Below, one piece after another: positions 6,851 through 8,920 of a stretch of DNA of 8,920 bases. Numbering within the stretch: position 1 is the first letter of the stretch; every line of letters starts with the position of its first letter. The DNA comes from Kordiimonadaceae bacterium. Lineage in GTDB: Bacteria; Pseudomonadota; Alphaproteobacteria; Sphingomonadales; Kordiimonadaceae. The notes below the pieces were generated by a model. It saw only the letters and a program-made list of their open reading frames with translations, was not told where the DNA came from and ran no database searches. The position numbers and the translations under genes are program-made. The stretch is taken from positions 1-8,920 of the forward strand of contig JAESTR010000200.1 in the NCBI GenBank assembly GCA_016763495.1, given 5' to 3'.

Positions 6851-8017
6851 ATGTCAACGATGGTCAAAAAAACGATATTTAGTATAGTGGCAATACTTAT
6901 TATACTGTTCTTGGTCGCCGTTAATTTCGGGCCTGCAATAATGGAGAAAACCCTCAACAAACAAATAGATGTCTCCAGCTATAAAGTATCCGATGAAGCA
7001 AAAGCACTGCATGCAAAGCTGAATATTATGGATTGGCACGCTGACACACTTTTGTGGAACCGCGATTTTCTAGTTCATTCTGATTACGGCCATGTAGATT
7101 TCCCGCGGTTGCGTGAGGGCAATATCTCATTCCAAATGTTAACAACTGTCACCAAATCCCCAAAAGGCCAAAATTACGAAGAAAATACAGCAGATAGTGA
7201 CCAGCTAACAGACCTTGTGATGCTTCAGGGATGGCCACGTAAAACTTGGGACAGCTTGCTTGAGCGTGCATTGTATCAAAGTGAAAAACTAGACCGCATT
7301 GTAGAGGCTTCAAAAGGCACGGTGGTTTTTATAAAGTCTCAAGCTGATCTGGCAAAACAAAAAAGCAATAAATTAGCATCGTTGTCGGTTCTCCTCGGTA
7401 CGGAGGGCTCGCACCCGCTTGAAGGCGACATCAAAAACATTGATACAATGTATGATGCTGGCTTTCGTATGTTTGGGCTGACGCATTTCTTCGACAATAA
7501 ATTAGGTGGGTCACTACACGGTATTTCAGGCAAAGGCCTAACTGACTTTGGTAAAGAAGCTGTCTTGCGCATGAATGAACTGGAAGTCATTATTGACCTT
7601 GCACATGCCTCTGAAAAAATGGCTTGGGAAGTAACCAAGATGATTGAGCGCCCTCAAGTCGTATCCCACACGGGCTTTAAAGGTGCCTGTGACACACCGC
7701 GTAATTTCCCTGACGATCTGATGCAGGCTATTGCTGCCAAAGGAGGGCTAATCGCACTTGGTTTCTGGGACGCGGCGGTATGTACCCCTACACCAGAAGG
7801 TATTGCAAAAAGCATGCAATACGGCATTGAACTAGTTGGGGCAGACCATGTCGCTCTTGGCTCAGACTGGGACGGCAGTACAACATCCATCCCCTCTAAC
7901 AATATCGCCACAATCACAGATGCTATGCTTAAAATTGGCATCAGTGAAGAAGATATTTCAAAAGTTATGGGCGCAAACAGTATCGCATTTCTAAAAAAAT
8001 GGTTACCAGCTAGCTAG
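6851..8017 (+). CDS. Membrane-anchored M19 (renal dipeptidase family) metallopeptidase
   Basis: This 388-residue zinc dipeptidase family member should hydrolyse dipeptides, possibly with D-residues or from cell-wall turnover. Residues about 8-27 are one hydrophobic segment after MSTMVKK, giving a signal anchor with the catalytic domain outside the inner membrane. Metal ligands of the family are visible: H63 and D65 (DWHADT), E185 (GTEGSHP), H252 (DLAHAS) and H273 (VSHTGF); D339 in GSDWDG, H212 in GLTH and R284 in the TPRNFPDD stretch match active-site and substrate residues. The C-terminal GANSIAFLKK is a variant of the usual GGN.lR motif. I chose ATG 6851 because GGGGGA precedes it by 6 nt and the upstream extension to 6707 has no family resemblance and crosses the promoter. 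It is divergent from the cyclase gene. Substrate is unknown. Confidence 0.93.
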   Translation: MSTMVKKTIFSIVAILIILFLVAVNFGPAIMEKTLNKQIDVSSYKVSDEAKALHAKLNIMDWHADTLLWNRDFLVHSDYGHVDFPRLREGNISFQMLTTVTKSPKGQNYEENTADSDQLTDLVMLQGWPRKTWDSLLERALYQSEKLDRIVEASKGTVVFIKSQADLAKQKSNKLASLSVLLGTEGSHPLEGDIKNIDTMYDAGFRMFGLTHFFDNKLGGSLHGISGKGLTDFGKEAVLRMNELEVIIDLAHASEKMAWEVTKMIERPQVVSHTGFKGACDTPRNFPDDLMQAIAAKGGLIALGFWDAAVCTPTPEGIAKSMQYGIELVGADHVALGSDWDGSTTSIPSNNIATITDAMLKIGISEEDISKVMGANSIAFLKKWLPAS

Positions 8018-8155
8018 TTAACCTAGGTCAGAAATATTAGGTAAAATTTTAAGCGTATATATACAAGTTTACGCCTTTAAAGTATGTTCTGGCTAGGTAA
8101 TCTACATAATGTTGCTTAGTTCCAGTATCACACTGTTTTATACGGAGTACTCTAA

Positions 8156-8344
8156 ATGATTGAAAGCGTTTCTACAGCGCCAAGCCTTGCAATCAAACCC
8201 GTACGCGCGACAACCCCGCAGATCAACAGCGGGCAAAAAAAACTAAACGTTGATCTCGATACTGTCGCCAAAAGCACCGTTAGAATTTCACCAACAGGGT
8301 CCGCCGGATTTGGAAAAGGCTTACGCTTAGACATTAAAGCCTAA
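8156..8344 (+). CDS. Small basic protein of unknown function (62 residues)
   Basis: I do not recognise this protein. A good ribosome binding site, GGAG (8144-8147), lies 8 nt before the ATG, which is the main reason to accept it. It has no membrane segment, no cysteine and no signal peptide. Composition is polar, with nine Lys/Arg against four Asp/Glu, a Pro/Thr-rich first third, a middle KKLNVDLDTVAKSTVRI that could form a short strand or helix, and a Gly-rich SAGFGKGLRLDIKA end. Such a make-up suggests a partly disordered protein that binds a partner or nucleic acid, but this is inference. It has its own 138-bp upstream region and converges with the yaiI-like gene 38 nt downstream. An antisense frame of similar length (8152-8334) has less support. 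Confidence 0.6.
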   Translation: MIESVSTAPSLAIKPVRATTPQINSGQKKLNVDLDTVAKSTVRISPTGSAGFGKGLRLDIKA

Positions 8345-8382
8345 GTGCGGAGAAGGATCCTTACAACCCTAACGGCAACGCG

Positions 8383-8814
8383 CTACCGCAGAGCCTTCTG
8401 CGCCCAAACTTCAAGCGCATTTGAAAAGTTGGAACGATCCTTCTTAGTAAAGCTGGCATTGTAGCCTTTGTCTTCACCCATATCTCGTAACTGGGACTTC
8501 AGCTCGCGCATTGCTAGCGCCATACCAATATTATCGCCTGTAAACGGCTTGCCCGTAGCACCCAAGGCCATGGCACCATTTTCCAAGCAACGCGCAGCTA
8601 GCGGGATGTCGTTTGTTATGCAGATATCCCCTTCGCCAATATTTTCTTCAATCCAGTCATCGGCAGCGTCAAAACTGTCATTCACCACAACTTTATTCAC
8701 TTTGGGCCCTACGGGAATGCGCAGCCACTGGTTGCTCACAAGGTGCACAACCAAGTCATGGCGATACGCCACCTTCAGAATTTCGTCTTTAACAGGGCAA
8801 GCATCTCCATCCAC
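8383..8814 (-). CDS. yaiI: YaiI/YqxD family protein (DUF188, UPF0178)
   Basis: This 143-residue protein belongs to the YaiI/YqxD family, which has a PIN-like fold and no settled biochemical role. Family motifs are visible: DGDACPVKDEIL at the N-terminus, VSNQWLRIP, NDSFDAADDWI, GDICITNDIPLAARCLENGA with its acidic residue, ALGATGKPFT, and the C-terminal KKDRSNFSNALE. The N-terminus is odd. The first usable start is GTG at 8814..8812, which deletes most of the first strand; the codons just upstream (8829-8815) read VPEIY, giving VPEIYVDGDACP, which is what the family normally carries after its Met. A stop codon at 8832..8830 closes the frame before any ATG, GTG, TTG or CTG. The protein is otherwise full-length and looks intact. 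Confidence 0.88.
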   Translation of the reverse strand: MDGDACPVKDEILKVAYRHDLVVHLVSNQWLRIPVGPKVNKVVVNDSFDAADDWIEENIGEGDICITNDIPLAARCLENGAMALGATGKPFTGDNIGMALAMRELKSQLRDMGEDKGYNASFTKKDRSNFSNALEVWAQKALR

Positions 8815-8867
8815 ATATATTTCAGGTACTTAAAGACTTTCTTTGTGGTTTATGAAGTGTTTACTCA

Positions 8868-8881
8868 GCATACCTATAAAG
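8868..8881. repeat. 14-bp repeat GCATACCTATAAAG, copy B
   Basis: Identical to 5458-5471. Here it lies about 50 bp upstream of the yaiI-like gene, on whose strand it reads CTTTATAGGTATGC and could include a -10-like element (TATAGG or TATGCT). No matching -35 element is clear. Confidence 0.35.
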
Positions 8882-8920
8882 AGCATAGCAGCTTTTGGAA
8901 AGATCCCCTTGAGATGAGGC

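Noticed and set aside
8053..8074. Possible hairpin GCGTA / TACGC after the dipeptidase gene
   Set aside because: The stem is five pairs with a 12-nt AT-rich loop, outer pairing needs a bulge and mismatch, and there is no T run, so it is not a convincing terminator.
8152..8334. 60-codon minus-strand frame opposite the small basic protein
   Set aside because: No good ribosome binding site was seen, whereas the plus-strand frame has GGAG at the right distance.
8347..8403. Imperfect inverted repeat GCGGAGAAGG / CCTTCTGCGC between the small gene and yaiI
   Set aside because: Nine of ten bases pair but across a 37-nt loop, with the right arm inside coding sequence and no T tract; it could be chance.
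8833..8920. Short open frames at the right edge on the minus strand
   Set aside because: They are fewer than 30 codons, show no recognisable family and may be the end of a gene outside the window or non-coding; unsupported.

Overview
The window looks like ordinary chromosome from a moderately AT-leaning Gram-negative bacterium, most likely a marine-type alphaproteobacterium. This rests on the DjlA-like co-chaperone encoded near an AmiD/AmpD-type amidase, the helical-repeat lipoprotein-style neighbour and the FabH2-type ketosynthases; the genus cannot be named from the sequence alone. There is no sign of an insertion sequence, phage, CRISPR array, tRNA or rRNA. Genes are closely packed and no gene-free stretch exceeds 300 bases.

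Layout. Positions 1-2862 (minus strand) hold a tight four-gene unit, read from right to left: djlA (TerB + J-domain co-chaperone), an EamA-type DMT exporter, a zinc N-acetylmuramoyl-L-alanine amidase with a peptidoglycan-binding-like tail, and the first 151 residues of a secreted helical-repeat protein that runs off the left edge. Junctions of 1 nt, 15 nt and a 1-nt TAATG overlap suggest co-transcription and an envelope or peptidoglycan theme. A 245-bp divergent region (2863-3107) with a plausible sigma70 promoter leads into two tandem plus-strand beta-ketoacyl-ACP synthase III paralogues (3108-4238 and 4272-5402), each exactly 376 residues, about half identical without gaps and both with a complete Cys-His-Asn triad. 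A strong hairpin terminator follows at 5423-5451.

Positions 5498-6682 (minus) encode a membrane-bound GGDEF diguanylate cyclase with an intact GGEEF active site and RxxD inhibitory site. It is divergent from a plus-strand membrane-anchored M19 renal-dipeptidase-family metallopeptidase (6851-8017). Then come a small basic unknown protein (8156-8344, plus) and a convergent YaiI/DUF188 gene (8383-8814, minus) whose start codon is problematic.

The most interesting points are the tandem FabH2-like pair, especially the Gly-to-Ser change in the C-terminal glycine loop of the second copy and the clustered divergence between copies; the YaiI start anomaly; a perfect palindrome in the ketosynthase leader; and the unknown 62-residue protein. 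I found no convincing evidence of a wholly new system; most genes belong to known families.
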